From contig JAEWRN010000012.1 in the NCBI GenBank assembly GCA_023460035.1, positions 1 to 64,000 on the forward strand: a DNA stretch of 64,000 nt, written 5' to 3'. The DNA comes from Bacillota bacterium (GTDB lineage Bacteria > Bacillota > Clostridia > Oscillospirales > Ruminococcaceae). The position numbers and the translations under genes are program-made. The notes beneath the pieces were generated by a model that did no database searches, was not told the DNA's origin, and worked only from the letters and a program-made list of their open reading frames with translations. Shown here piece after piece: positions 16,012-24,830 of the stretch (position 1 is the stretch's first letter; each line of letters begins with the position of its first letter).

Positions 16012-17802
16012 ATGAAACACTTTACAGAGATAAAAAAGGAAATTGAAGCCCTTTCACCTGATATTCATGTGAGTGAAGAACGTGGCTGCATTGTGCTGCG
16101 CGGCGAAGTGCAAAACTGGGAGACGGTTATAAAAGCCGGGCGCATGGCCGTGAATAAAAAATATTCAAACGGTGTTGTAAATGACCTTCAGCTTGCCGGG
16201 TTTCAGCAGACCCGCTGGGTACCTGGCGATGAAGATCAAAGCCTTGATGGCACAAGGCCCGATGTTTTGATTGTTGGCGGCGGTATTACCGGTTGCGCGG
16301 CCGCACGTGAATTGGCCCGTTGGAAATTGGATGTGTTGCTGGTTGAAAAAGGCTCTGATGTTGCGTTTGGGGCATCCCGTGCCAATGGTGGCGTGGTGCA
16401 TGTGGGCATCAATTTCCCTAAAAAATCGCAAAAACACCACTACAACCAAATTGGCAACGCGATGTACCAAGAGCTTTCGACACAACTGGATGTGCCCTTT
16501 GAGCAAAAGGGGCAGGTTATGTTGTGTTGCCGCCCGTGGGAACAGGTCCCCGTGTTTTTTTTGCGCCTGAATGGCAAACGCCTTGGCATCCCCGGGGTTA
16601 AATATTTAAAGCGCAGTGAGCTTTTAAAAGTAGAGCCCGGCGTGCCGGAATTCATGCACGGTGGCATGTATATGCCAATCGGCGGGATTACCAGCCCGCA
16701 TGAGATGACGATTGCCCTTGCGGAAAACGCAGTAAAAAACGGTGTTAAAATCAGCCTTAACACCGCAGTGAGCGGCATGCAGGTCGAAAATGAAACTATT
16801 GTTTCGGTAACCACCAACCGCGGTACGATTTACCCTAAACTGGTCATCAATGCCGCAGGGGTGTATGCCGATGAAATTGCGCAGATGGCAGGGGACCGAA
16901 CCTTTACCATTCACCCACGGCGCGGCACCGACATTATTACCGACAAAAAAGCTGGCTATATGGTAAACACCAGCATGGGCAAGGCGCCGTTCAGTATTTT
17001 ACCATACCAGGAGTCGGAGATTAAAGGAGGTGTACTGGGCCGGCTGAAATACCTGATGGGCAGCTTGAAAAACAAAAACCACACAAAAGGTGTTGGTTTG
17101 ATTCATTCTGCACACGGCAATATGTTATTTGGCCCCAATGCAGTGGAAACCCCAGACCGCGAAGATACCTCTACCCGGCGTGACGAAGTAGATGATATTA
17201 TTGAAATGCAGCAACACCTTGCGGAAAATTTGAAAAAAAGCGACATTATCGCATATTTTACCGGTGTGCGTGCCCCCACTTATGAAGAGGATTTTGTTGT
17301 GCGCAAAGGTGTTTTTACGCACAATATTCTTGAAGCCGCGGGCATTCAATCGCCCGGCGTAACTGCAGCACCCGCAATCGCGGTAGACCTTGCAAAATGG
17401 GCGGTAGAGTATTTAGGGCAAACGGCAAAGGTAGAAAAAAATAAGGCTTTTGACCCTCTGCGCAAAGCCCCACCGCGTATGGCACAATTAAGTGAAGAGG
17501 AACAAGATCGCCTGATCAAACAAAACCCGGACTACGGTGTAATCGTCTGTCGCTGTGAGCAGGTGAGCAAAGGCGAAATTTTAAACGCATTGCATTCGCC
17601 ACTGTGTGTCCCGACGCTGGACGGCATCAAACGCAGGCTTCGCCCGGGTATGGGGCGCTGCCAGGGCGGGTTCTGCTCACCGCTAATTACGCAGCTTATC
17701 GCGGATGAGCTTGGCATACCACTGTCTGAAGTGAAAAAAAGTACCCCCATGTCCACAGTGGTGTACGGCGAAACAAAGAGGTGTAAAGATGAGACAAACT
17801 GA
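16012..17802 (+). CDS. BON-like/GlpA-type FAD dehydrogenase with [2Fe-2S] domain
   Basis: 596 residues. About 1-65 resemble a BON domain (IVLRGEVQNWETVIKAG, then GVVNDLQL). From about 84 comes a DAO-type FAD domain (DVLIVGGGITGCAAAREL) like anaerobic glycerol-3-phosphate dehydrogenase GlpA. The C-terminus is a BFD-type [2Fe-2S] domain with C513, C515, C550 and C555 (CRC, RCQGGFC). GlpA oxidises sn-glycerol 3-phosphate to DHAP; this relative may oxidise the polyol phosphate made by the upstream kinase. The next two genes overlap it and each other, so the three probably form one complex. ATG 16012 is chosen, eight bases after the aldolase stop. Confidence 0.82.
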   Translation: MKHFTEIKKEIEALSPDIHVSEERGCIVLRGEVQNWETVIKAGRMAVNKKYSNGVVNDLQLAGFQQTRWVPGDEDQSLDGTRPDVLIVGGGITGCAAARELARWKLDVLLVEKGSDVAFGASRANGGVVHVGINFPKKSQKHHYNQIGNAMYQELSTQLDVPFEQKGQVMLCCRPWEQVPVFFLRLNGKRLGIPGVKYLKRSELLKVEPGVPEFMHGGMYMPIGGITSPHEMTIALAENAVKNGVKISLNTAVSGMQVENETIVSVTTNRGTIYPKLVINAAGVYADEIAQMAGDRTFTIHPRRGTDIITDKKAGYMVNTSMGKAPFSILPYQESEIKGGVLGRLKYLMGSLKNKNHTKGVGLIHSAHGNMLFGPNAVETPDREDTSTRRDEVDDIIEMQQHLAENLKKSDIIAYFTGVRAPTYEEDFVVRKGVFTHNILEAAGIQSPGVTAAPAIAVDLAKWAVEYLGQTAKVEKNKAFDPLRKAPPRMAQLSEEEQDRLIKQNPDYGVIVCRCEQVSKGEILNALHSPLCVPTLDGIKRRLRPGMGRCQGGFCSPLITQLIADELGIPLSEVKKSTPMSTVVYGETKRCKDETN

Positions 17803-19051
17803 CGTGGTTGTAATTGGCGGCGGGCCGGCAGGGCTGGCGGCGGCCATTGCCGCAAAAAAGGCCGGGGCCAGCGTGCTTTTGCTTGAACGGGAAGAGCGTC
17901 TTGGCGGCATATTAAAGCAATGCATTCACGACGGGTTTGGCATTGTGCGATTTGGCGAAAAATTGTCCGGCCCTGAATACGCCGAATGGTTTACGGACGA
18001 ATTTTACAGTGAGGGCTTAACTGCTCTGACACAAACCTTTGTGACGAAGATTGAAAAAAATCAAAATGGGTTTGCACTTAGCGCTATGAACCAGCAGGGA
18101 ATTGAGCATTTGCAGACAAAAGCCCTTATTTTTGCAACGGGTTGCCGTGAACGCACGGCGCGGCAGGTATTTATCCACGGTACACGCCCCGCAGGAGTGT
18201 TTACGGCGGGCACCGCACAACATTTTATCAATATTTTAGGGCAAATGCCGTCTAAAAAATGTGTGATACTGGGCAGCGGTGACATTGGGCTGATTATGGC
18301 GAGGCGCCTTACGCTAGAAGGTGCCGAGGTGCTTGGCGTGTACGAAGCAAAGCCCACACCATCCGGCCTTACGCGTAACCTGCAACAGTGCCTTGAAGAT
18401 TTTAATATTCCACTGCATCTTTCCAAAACGGTTACACAGGTGTTTGGCACCGACCGGCTGACTGCGGTTGAAGTTTGCGAAGTTGACAAAAACATGTGCC
18501 CGATTGCCGGTACTGAAGAAAAAATTGAATGTGATGCGCTGATCCTTTCGGTTGGGCTTATCCCGGAAAACGAACTGGCCGAACAGCTTTGTGTGAAAAT
18601 GGACCCAAGCACAAAAGGGCCGGTTTGCGATGACGATTTAATGACCAATGTACCCGGTGTTTTTTGTTGCGGCAATGCATTGCATGTAAATGATTTGGTA
18701 GACTATGTTTCAGAAAGCGGCGAAACTGCCGGCAAGGCCGCTGCCGCTTATGCGCTTACCGGCGGCAAACGCCAGCTAATTGACCTTAAAAAAGGCGCGG
18801 AACTGCTTTATTTGGTGCCACAACAGTTCAACTTGCAGTCAGAAAAAAAAGTCGCTACACTATATTTTCGCAGCCGCCGTGTGCTGGGGCCTTGTACCTT
18901 GCTTATAAAAACAGAAGGGCAAGAGATTTTACGCAAAAAATATTCAGCAATGCGCCCGCCTGAAATGGAACGCCTGGTGGTAGACTTTTCAAAAGTTTCG
19001 CTATCTGCTCATTCTGTGGTTACCGTTGAAATTGCGGAGGAAACAAAATGA
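17789..19051 (+). CDS. FAD/NAD(P)-dependent oxidoreductase subunit
   Basis: 420 residues. The N-terminal FAD-binding site is VVVIGGGPAGLAAAIAAKKAG, a second dinucleotide fold is CVILGSGDIGLIMARRL, and the FAD-closing motif is GVFCCGNALHVNDLVD, so this is a pyridine-nucleotide-disulfide-oxidoreductase fold without the redox disulfide. In Bacillota such a protein accompanies GlpA-like and DUF1667 proteins and probably carries electrons between the dehydrogenase and NAD or another acceptor. It overlaps the preceding gene by 14 bp and the next by 4 bp, signs of tight coupling. Confidence 0.85.
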   Translation: MRQTDVVVIGGGPAGLAAAIAAKKAGASVLLLEREERLGGILKQCIHDGFGIVRFGEKLSGPEYAEWFTDEFYSEGLTALTQTFVTKIEKNQNGFALSAMNQQGIEHLQTKALIFATGCRERTARQVFIHGTRPAGVFTAGTAQHFINILGQMPSKKCVILGSGDIGLIMARRLTLEGAEVLGVYEAKPTPSGLTRNLQQCLEDFNIPLHLSKTVTQVFGTDRLTAVEVCEVDKNMCPIAGTEEKIECDALILSVGLIPENELAEQLCVKMDPSTKGPVCDDDLMTNVPGVFCCGNALHVNDLVDYVSESGETAGKAAAAYALTGGKRQLIDLKKGAELLYLVPQQFNLQSEKKVATLYFRSRRVLGPCTLLIKTEGQEILRKKYSAMRPPEMERLVVDFSKVSLSAHSVVTVEIAEETK

Positions 19052-19407
19052 AACAGAAACAACTGGTTTGTATCGTTTGCCCCAATGGCTGTCGTCTTAC
19101 TGTAACAGAAGAAGGGCAGGGGATTCACGTTACGGGGAACCGCTGCCCACGTGGAATTGACTTTGCCACCACCGAGCTGACGCACCCCATGCGCACCATA
19201 AGCTCTACAGTGAAAACCGTATATCAGGGCTGCCCGGTGTTGCCGGTACGTGTTTCAGGGCCGATACCCAAAGAACGTATTTTTGACGTGATGGCGCAAA
19301 TTAACCTTGTCTTACTAAAAGAACGTGTCGGCCGCGGCGCGGTCATTATTTCTGACGTTTGTGGCCTTGGGGTGGATGTTATTTCTACCAGCAATGTGTT
19401 ACAATAA
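19048..19407 (+). CDS. DUF1667 iron-sulfur-type protein
   Basis: A 119-residue protein with the DUF1667 pattern: C8, C11 and C15 in VCIVCPNGCRL, C33 in RCPRG, then THPMRTISSTVKTV. The cysteines suggest an Fe-S or zinc site. It overlaps the preceding gene by ATGA. In Clostridia it is the regular third partner of the GlpA-like/FAD-NAD oxidoreductase pair, standing where enterobacteria have GlpC. Its biochemical role is not established. Confidence 0.85.
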   Translation: MKQKQLVCIVCPNGCRLTVTEEGQGIHVTGNRCPRGIDFATTELTHPMRTISSTVKTVYQGCPVLPVRVSGPIPKERIFDVMAQINLVLLKERVGRGAVIISDVCGLGVDVISTSNVLQ

Positions 19408-19449
19408 GATAAGAAAACCATAATTTTACTTTTACACAGATGGGGGGAT

Positions 19450-20649
19450 ATGATGACACCATTTTTTGGACAGATTAGTGTTGCTGTGAAAAAACCATTC
19501 GTTAAAATCATTGAAAAACCCAACCCTGTATTGTATCTTGGTGCTGGTAAAGCACAAAAAGTGGGCGCTTTGATGACGGGGTGTGCAGTAAATAAAGTAA
19601 TGGTATTAACAGACCACTTTTTACACACCAGTGGGTTACTGACGCCAATTTTTGAAAGCTTGCAAACCGCCGGGGTTAGCTATGTGGTTTTTGACGCGGT
19701 GCAGCCAGACCCAACGTTTGATGTGGTGGATGAAGCCTGTAAAATGTATACAGACTGCGAAGCAATTATCGCCGTCGGCGGTGGTTCGGTAATGGATACA
19801 GCCAAAGCCGTGGGGGCTTCAGTTGCAAATAATAAGCCTGCCATTCGGATGGCCGGTTTGCTTAAAGTAAAAAAACGTCTTCCTTTTTTGGTTGCCGTGC
19901 CCACCACTGCGGGTACGGGCAGTGAAACAACGGTAGCGGCCGTTATTTCAGACCCCAAAACACACGCTAAAAAGCAGATTTTAAGCCCTAAAATTGTACC
20001 GCAAGTCGCAATACTGGACCCCACACTGACCACCGGCCTGCCGCCTGCGCCAACGGCATATACTGCGCTGGATGCCTTAACACATGCGCTGGAAGCTTAT
20101 ACGGCAGGTTATGCGGACGTACAGACCGACCGGTATGCCACTAGTGCGATAAAACTGATTTACGAAAACGTAAATGCCGCGCTGCAATATCCAAAAGACC
20201 TTGCTGTGCGCGAAGCCCTGCAAGAAGCGGCTTTTTATGCCGGTATGGCCTTTACGCGCACCTATGTTGGGTATGTGCATGCCTTTGCACACACCATTGG
20301 CGGGCGGTTTGGTGTGCCGCATGGGCTGGCAACGGCCGTTTTATTGCCCCGTGTGATGCAGTTTTATCAAGATACCTGTAAGTCGCGTTTCGCAGAGCTT
20401 GCAGACCTTTTAGGCATCTGTGACAAAAACGATACAACAGGTGCAAAAGCACAAAAAATGGTGCAAAGTTTATTTGCTCTGAACGAGCGCCTGCAGGTAC
20501 CGCAATATTTTGAAAAATTCCCGAAAGAAGAAATCGAATTGGTTATTGCAGCGGCTTTCCGGGAGTGTCATGGTGTTTACCCGGTACCAAAGTATTACAC
20601 GCACCAGCAGGCGCGTGAATTGATGCAAAAAGTATGTGCACAGCAATGA
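19450..20649 (+). CDS. iron-containing alcohol dehydrogenase
   Basis: 399 residues of the Fe-ADH family: cofactor loop AVGGGSVMDTAKA, PTTAGTGSETT, ALDALTHALEAY and the metal-binding histidines in HAFAHTIGG. Members interconvert aldehydes or ketones and alcohols with NAD(P)H, including lactaldehyde reductase and 1,3-propanediol dehydrogenase. As the last gene after an aldolase, it probably reduces the aldehyde product and re-oxidises NADH. ATG 19453 fits the GGGGGG ribosome site slightly better than 19450. A terminator follows. Confidence 0.88.
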   Translation: MMTPFFGQISVAVKKPFVKIIEKPNPVLYLGAGKAQKVGALMTGCAVNKVMVLTDHFLHTSGLLTPIFESLQTAGVSYVVFDAVQPDPTFDVVDEACKMYTDCEAIIAVGGGSVMDTAKAVGASVANNKPAIRMAGLLKVKKRLPFLVAVPTTAGTGSETTVAAVISDPKTHAKKQILSPKIVPQVAILDPTLTTGLPPAPTAYTALDALTHALEAYTAGYADVQTDRYATSAIKLIYENVNAALQYPKDLAVREALQEAAFYAGMAFTRTYVGYVHAFAHTIGGRFGVPHGLATAVLLPRVMQFYQDTCKSRFAELADLLGICDKNDTTGAKAQKMVQSLFALNERLQVPQYFEKFPKEEIELVIAAAFRECHGVYPVPKYYTHQQARELMQKVCAQQ

Positions 20650-20711
20650 TGTCTTAAAAGAGCCGAGTTGCTATTAGAGTGCCAATTTATCTATATATCT
20701 ATTAAATTATA

Positions 20712-20787
20712 AAAGCGTTTGAGCAAAATAATTCGCATGCTGTTTTATTTGGTCAGCAGTGTGAAAGCTCAAACGCTTTATTTTTTT
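20712..20787 (+). terminator. terminator of the catabolic operon
   Basis: AAAGCGTTTGAGC (20712-20724) pairs with GCTCAAACGCTTT (20767-20779) across a 42-nt loop, followed by A and seven T residues. Confidence 0.75.
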
Positions 20788-20864
20788 GAGTGCAGATTTA
20801 CGATGGTATTTAATAAAGCAATAATTCATAATAAATAAAGATAAAATGCCGGGTTATGCGGATA

Positions 20865-20893
20865 TTGACAAAAGCATTGATTTTGGGTAATAT
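20865..20893 (+). promoter_or_regulatory. promoter upstream of the recombinase gene
   Basis: -35 TTGACA (20865-20870) and -10 TAATAT (20888-20893) are exactly 17 bp apart. Transcription would start near 20900, giving a leader of about 220 nt before the recombinase. Confidence 0.7.
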
Positions 20894-20912
20894 AAGCTTA
20901 TTCACTTCCCTG

Positions 20913-20942
20913 TATTTCGCTAAACTTACATTTAGCGAAATA
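20913..20942. repeat. perfect 12-bp inverted repeat in the recombinase leader
   Basis: TATTTCGCTAAA and TTTAGCGAAATA flank CTTACA. It lies about 13-42 nt into the predicted transcript, so it may be an operator or a 5' mRNA hairpin; no T-run follows. Further down, GCCGGTA (21015-21021) and TACCGGC (21057-21063) could also pair. Nothing else is recognised in 20788-21118. Confidence 0.6.
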
Positions 20943-21118
20943 GTATAACAGAAAAAGGGTATCCTCTTTTCTCAATATACTACTTTATAGTTGCTATATT
21001 TGTCCTCCTCTTCTGTCGCCGGTAGCTTAATAACTGGGCATCTGCAGGCGTACACGTACCGGCCAAGAGTTATTTGTGGTAAAATAATAAAGAATAAAAA
21101 AGAAATGGGGCTACAAAA

Positions 21119-22225
21119 ATGACAGGTGTAATGCAAGCAGCATACAATTATGATGACTGCCCCGGTTTTTTGCGTGAATTTTTAAATTATGCGCTTTCTA
21201 TCCGCAACCTCTCCCCTCGCACTGTAAACGGGTATGCCGTTGACCTGCGCACTTTTTTTCGCTTTTTGCGTTATTTCCGCAAAGAAGTCCCTGCGGATGT
21301 CGAATTTGAAGAAATTTCAATTGCAGAGTTGCAGTTCTCGTTTGTGCAGGCAATTACAAAAGCTGAAGTATATGAATTTATGTATTATATTACGCGGGAG
21401 CGCAGCAATGCCTCTAACACGCGCGCACGCAAGCTGTGCAGCGTAAAGGCTTTCTTTCGCTACTATGTCAATAAAAAGAATTTGCTAGAGGCAAACCCTG
21501 CGTTGGATGTGGATTCGCCGACGCTGAAAAAAACATTGCCCAAATACCTGTCGCTGGAAGAATGCCTTGAATTACTGCGCAGCGTGAACACTGAGTTTAC
21601 CGAGCGGGACTACTGTATTTTGACGCTGTTTTTAAATTGCGGTATGCGTTTGTCTGAGTTGGTTGGCATCAATCTCACCGATTTTAAAGAAGAGACGATC
21701 CGCATTGTGGGCAAAGGCAATAAAGAGCGCACGGTGTATTTAACAGACGCAAGTAAATATGCTTTACAGCAATACCTCGCGGCGCGTGCAGCCCTGAAAA
21801 ACCTGAAAGACCGCAATGCCCTTTTTGTATCAAAGCGCACTGGTAAACGCCTTACCGCAAGGCGCGTGGAACAAATTGTAGAAGAGTGCCTTGCTGCTGC
21901 GGGGCTTGCCGGCAAGGGGTATTCCCCCCATAAGCTTCGTCACACAGCGGCAACACTAATGTACCGCAGTGGCCATGTGGATATGCTGGCACTGCAGGAA
22001 ATTTTGGGGCATGCCAATGTTTCTACTACACAAATTTACACCCATATTTCCCGTGAACAACTGGATCAGGCGGTAAAAGCATCACCGCTTGCCGCCGTAA
22101 AAATGAAAAAGACGAAAGAAAAACCCCATGCAGCGAGCTCCCCTTCAGATTTACCCGATTCAGGCCTTGCCACAGAATTAGAAGATGATTCACCTGATAC
22201 GTTGGGCGAAGATGACCACTTATAA
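21119..22225 (+). CDS. Xer-type tyrosine recombinase
   Basis: 368 residues. An N-terminal SAM-like DNA-binding domain (EFLNYALSIRNLSPRTVNGY) precedes the catalytic domain, whose active-site residues are all present: Arg in NCGMRLSEL, Lys in GKGNKERTVYL, His and Arg in SPHKLRHTAATLMY, His in LGHANVS and nucleophile Tyr in TQIYTHIS. Housekeeping XerC/XerD have about 295-300 residues; this one has a longer N-terminal region and an acidic, Ser/Pro-rich tail of about 40 residues. No integrase-type mobile element or attachment site is seen beside it, so chromosome-dimer resolution or an orphan role are both possible. Confidence 0.85.
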   Translation: MTGVMQAAYNYDDCPGFLREFLNYALSIRNLSPRTVNGYAVDLRTFFRFLRYFRKEVPADVEFEEISIAELQFSFVQAITKAEVYEFMYYITRERSNASNTRARKLCSVKAFFRYYVNKKNLLEANPALDVDSPTLKKTLPKYLSLEECLELLRSVNTEFTERDYCILTLFLNCGMRLSELVGINLTDFKEETIRIVGKGNKERTVYLTDASKYALQQYLAARAALKNLKDRNALFVSKRTGKRLTARRVEQIVEECLAAAGLAGKGYSPHKLRHTAATLMYRSGHVDMLALQEILGHANVSTTQIYTHISREQLDQAVKASPLAAVKMKKTKEKPHAASSPSDLPDSGLATELEDDSPDTLGEDDHL

Positions 22226-22234
22226 AAAACACAA

Positions 22235-22283
22235 TACAAAAGCACCGATAACCCGCGTAATAAGGGTCATCGGTGCTTTTGTA
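22235..22283. terminator. bidirectional terminator
   Basis: TACAAAAGCACCGAT with AACCC pairs with GGGT and ATCGGTGCTTTTGTA across a nine-base loop. It lies between the convergent recombinase and proC genes. Confidence 0.85.
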
Positions 22284-22307
22284 AAATTACTGGGGTCCAT
22301 TTCTTGC

Positions 22308-23114
22308 TTATTTCTTTTCTTTTCCCATTTCGTATGCACGCTCAATGCAGCGGTCCAGGCCGGCCGCAAATACAGTTGCAAGACCAAGCTCTTTATAACG
22401 GTCTAAAGCAGCTACGGTGGTACCGCCCTTTGAAGAAACCATCGTAATTAGCTCTTGCGGCGTCTTACCGGTTTGCAGCATCATTTCAGCAGAGCCTTTT
22501 AGTGTGTCACAAAACATTGCGAGGGCCGTTTCGTAGGCAATTCCATATTTTACGGCGTTTTGTGCCGCGGTATCTGCCAGCAGGTAGATGAATGCCGGTG
22601 TGCTGCCATTTAACGAGACTGTTTCGTTAATTTTATCTTCTGGCAGCTCGTACACGGTACCAACGCTTTCAAAAATTTCTTTCACAAAAGCAAGTTCAGC
22701 CTGCCCCATGCGCGGGTCGGCAGAAATTACGGTAGTGCCGCACCCTACCAGCAGCGGTGTGTTGGGCATTGTGCGTACCACTATTTGGCCACTGCCCAGC
22801 ATATTTTTTATTGTGCTGGTGGTAATACCGGCGGCAATAGAGACAATTGTTTTGCCGGTAAGGTTTGCCTCTGCCAGTTGCGGCAAAATTTCAGGGAAGT
22901 TTTGCGGTTTCACGCACAGAAAAATATAGTCAGCCTGCTCCGCAACCTGCACACAGGAGTCAAGCAACACAAAACCCTTTTCAGCGGCTTTGGCACGGCC
23001 GCGCTCACCATGATCGTACACACAAACCTCGCTGCACGGTATTTTGCCAGACGCCAAAATACCGCCGGCAATTGCACCCGCCATATTACCAAACCCAACA
23101 AACCCAATTTTCAT
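22308..23114 (-). CDS. proC: pyrroline-5-carboxylate reductase
   Basis: 268 residues; catalyses the last step of proline synthesis, NAD(P)H reduction of 1-pyrroline-5-carboxylate. The N-terminal Rossmann motif is IGFVGFGNMAGAIAGG. The C-terminal dimerisation domain carries GSTPAFIYLLADT and the signature PQELITMVSSKGGTTVAAL. It has its own promoter at 23192-23220. Confidence 0.96.
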   Translation of the reverse strand: MKIGFVGFGNMAGAIAGGILASGKIPCSEVCVYDHGERGRAKAAEKGFVLLDSCVQVAEQADYIFLCVKPQNFPEILPQLAEANLTGKTIVSIAAGITTSTIKNMLGSGQIVVRTMPNTPLLVGCGTTVISADPRMGQAELAFVKEIFESVGTVYELPEDKINETVSLNGSTPAFIYLLADTAAQNAVKYGIAYETALAMFCDTLKGSAEMMLQTGKTPQELITMVSSKGGTTVAALDRYKELGLATVFAAGLDRCIERAYEMGKEKK

Positions 23115-23191
23115 TCAAGGTCATCCCTTCTAGTTATAACATTACAAGAAAAGCCCGGTATTTTTCGCCTGCTCTTCCCTTTTGTTGTATT

Positions 23192-23220
23192 ATTATAAGT
23201 CAAACAACAAGCTAACGCAA
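23192..23220 (-). promoter_or_regulatory. proC: promoter of proC
   Basis: Minus-strand -10 TATAAT (23197-23192) has a -35 TTGCGT (23220-23215) at 17 bp, the same box pair as the lon promoter. Confidence 0.6.
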
Positions 23221-23237
23221 TAAACGCCAGACAAACA

Positions 23238-23275
23238 AACAGTGCCGGTAAAGCAAACACTTTACCGGCACTGTT
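23238..23275. terminator. terminator after yajC
   Basis: AACAGTGCCGGTAAAG and its perfect complement flank a six-base loop. It lies eight bases past the yajC stop, with T-rich sequence beyond. Confidence 0.8.
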
Positions 23276-23282
23276 TTGCACA

Positions 23283-23591
23283 TTATTCCATTGTGAGCTT
23301 TTCAACTTCCTGTACAGCCCATCTTTTGAAACGAATCTTGTTGCGCTCGTTTGCGGTTTCCAGCACAACAGTGTCTTCTTTCAGCGCAACTACGCGGCCA
23401 ACAATGCCACCAATGGTGGTTACATTGTCGCCAATTTCAAGTGAATTGCGCATGGCCTGCTGTTGCTTGTCTTTCTTTTTCTGCGGACGAATCATCATAA
23501 AGTACATCAGGGCCAAAACCGGAACAAACAGCAAAAGGCTGCCAAGCATGCCGGTGGTATCAGTACCAGTAGTCAATAAAATCGGAAACAT
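23283..23591 (-). CDS. yajC: preprotein translocase subunit YajC
   Basis: 102 residues: one N-terminal membrane segment (MLGSLLLFVPVLALMYFMMI), the family RPQKKKDKQQQ motif, then a small beta domain (LEIGDNVTTIGGIVGRV). YajC associates with SecDF in the Sec translocase. ATG 23591 has GGGGGAG upstream. It is last in queA-tgt-yajC; secD/secF, which often follow, are absent here because proC comes next. Confidence 0.93.
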   Translation of the reverse strand: MFPILLTTGTDTTGMLGSLLLFVPVLALMYFMMIRPQKKKDKQQQAMRNSLEIGDNVTTIGGIVGRVVALKEDTVVLETANERNKIRFKRWAVQEVEKLTME

Positions 23592-23681
23592 CAAAAATTC
23601 TCCCCCTAATATTGGTCAACTTAACTCGCTATTATTATTTATTATACCGGACAATGAGGTAACATGCAAGTTTTTTTCGTT

Positions 23682-24812
23682 TCAAATACGGCTGTCCAGT
23701 AAGGCAGAATACTGACTGCGGAAACTTTCAAACCGCCCTTCGTCCAGTGCAGCACGCGCTTTCTCCAGCAAAGTATTATAAAAATATAAATTATGCATCA
23801 CACCAAGCCGCATACCCAGCATTTCATCGGCCTTAAACAGGTGCCTCAAATAGCTGCGGGTGAAGTTGCGGCAAACTGGGCAATCACATTCCGGGCTAAT
23901 CGGCGACTCGTCGCGTTCATACTTGGCATTGCGGATATTAATGATACCTTGCCAGGTATTAAAGTGACCGTGCCTTGCGTTGCGCGCGGGCATAACGCAA
24001 TCAAACAGGTCAACACCGCGTGCAATCGATTCTAATATATTGCCGGGGGTGCCCACACCCATCAAGTACCGGATCTTGTTTTGTGGCATGTGGGGTTCTA
24101 CCACTTCAATTACACGGTACATCTCTTCAGTAGGCTCCCCTACGGCCAGCCCGCCGATGCTGTAACCGTCCAAATCAAGGCTTGCAATTTCTTGCATATG
24201 CGCAACGCGCAAATCGTCAAAGCAGCTGCCCTGATTAATGCCAAACAGCAGCTGGTCGGGGTTAACGGCCAACCCCTCGTGCTTTAACCGGCCAAGCTCC
24301 GTTTTACAGCGCTGTAGCCAGCGCACAGTGCGCGCGCAGGATTGTTTGGCATACGCATGCTCTGCCGGGTTTTTTACGCATTCATCAAAGGCCATGGCAA
24401 TGGTAGAGCCAAGGTTTGCCTGAATTTGCATGCTTTCTTCCGGGCCCATAAAAATACGGTGCCCGTCAATATGCGAATTAAAGGTTACCCCTTCTTCTTT
24501 AATTTTGCGCAGCGAAGCTAGGCTGAACACCTGAAACCCGCCGGAGTCTGTTAAAATGGGGCCGTCCCACCGCGTAAAACGATGCAGCCCGCCCATATCC
24601 CGTACAACCTCGTCCCCCGGCCGCAAGTGCAAATGGTACGTGTTGCAAAGCATCACCTGGCATTTGATGTCCTTTAAGTCAAATGCAGAAAGGCCGCCTT
24701 TAATAGCAGCTGCCGTGGCAACATTCATAAAAGCGGGGGTTTCAATTGTGCCGTGTACCGTGTGAAAACGGCCGCGCCGTGCGGCATGTTCTGTTTTGAT
24801 CAACTCGTACAT
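23682..24812 (-). CDS. tgt: queuine tRNA-ribosyltransferase
   Basis: 376 residues; exchanges guanine 34 for preQ1 in tRNAs with GUN anticodons. The nucleophile region DSGGFQVFSLA, the substrate loop FDECV, the second Asp in GVDLFDCVMPARNARHG, and the zinc site CDCPVCRNFTRSYLRH are all present. It lies 18 bp after queA, whose product acts next on the same base. Confidence 0.97.
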   Translation of the reverse strand: MYELIKTEHAARRGRFHTVHGTIETPAFMNVATAAAIKGGLSAFDLKDIKCQVMLCNTYHLHLRPGDEVVRDMGGLHRFTRWDGPILTDSGGFQVFSLASLRKIKEEGVTFNSHIDGHRIFMGPEESMQIQANLGSTIAMAFDECVKNPAEHAYAKQSCARTVRWLQRCKTELGRLKHEGLAVNPDQLLFGINQGSCFDDLRVAHMQEIASLDLDGYSIGGLAVGEPTEEMYRVIEVVEPHMPQNKIRYLMGVGTPGNILESIARGVDLFDCVMPARNARHGHFNTWQGIINIRNAKYERDESPISPECDCPVCRNFTRSYLRHLFKADEMLGMRLGVMHNLYFYNTLLEKARAALDEGRFESFRSQYSALLDSRI

Positions 24813-24830
24813 AGTGTCCCTTTCTGGTGA

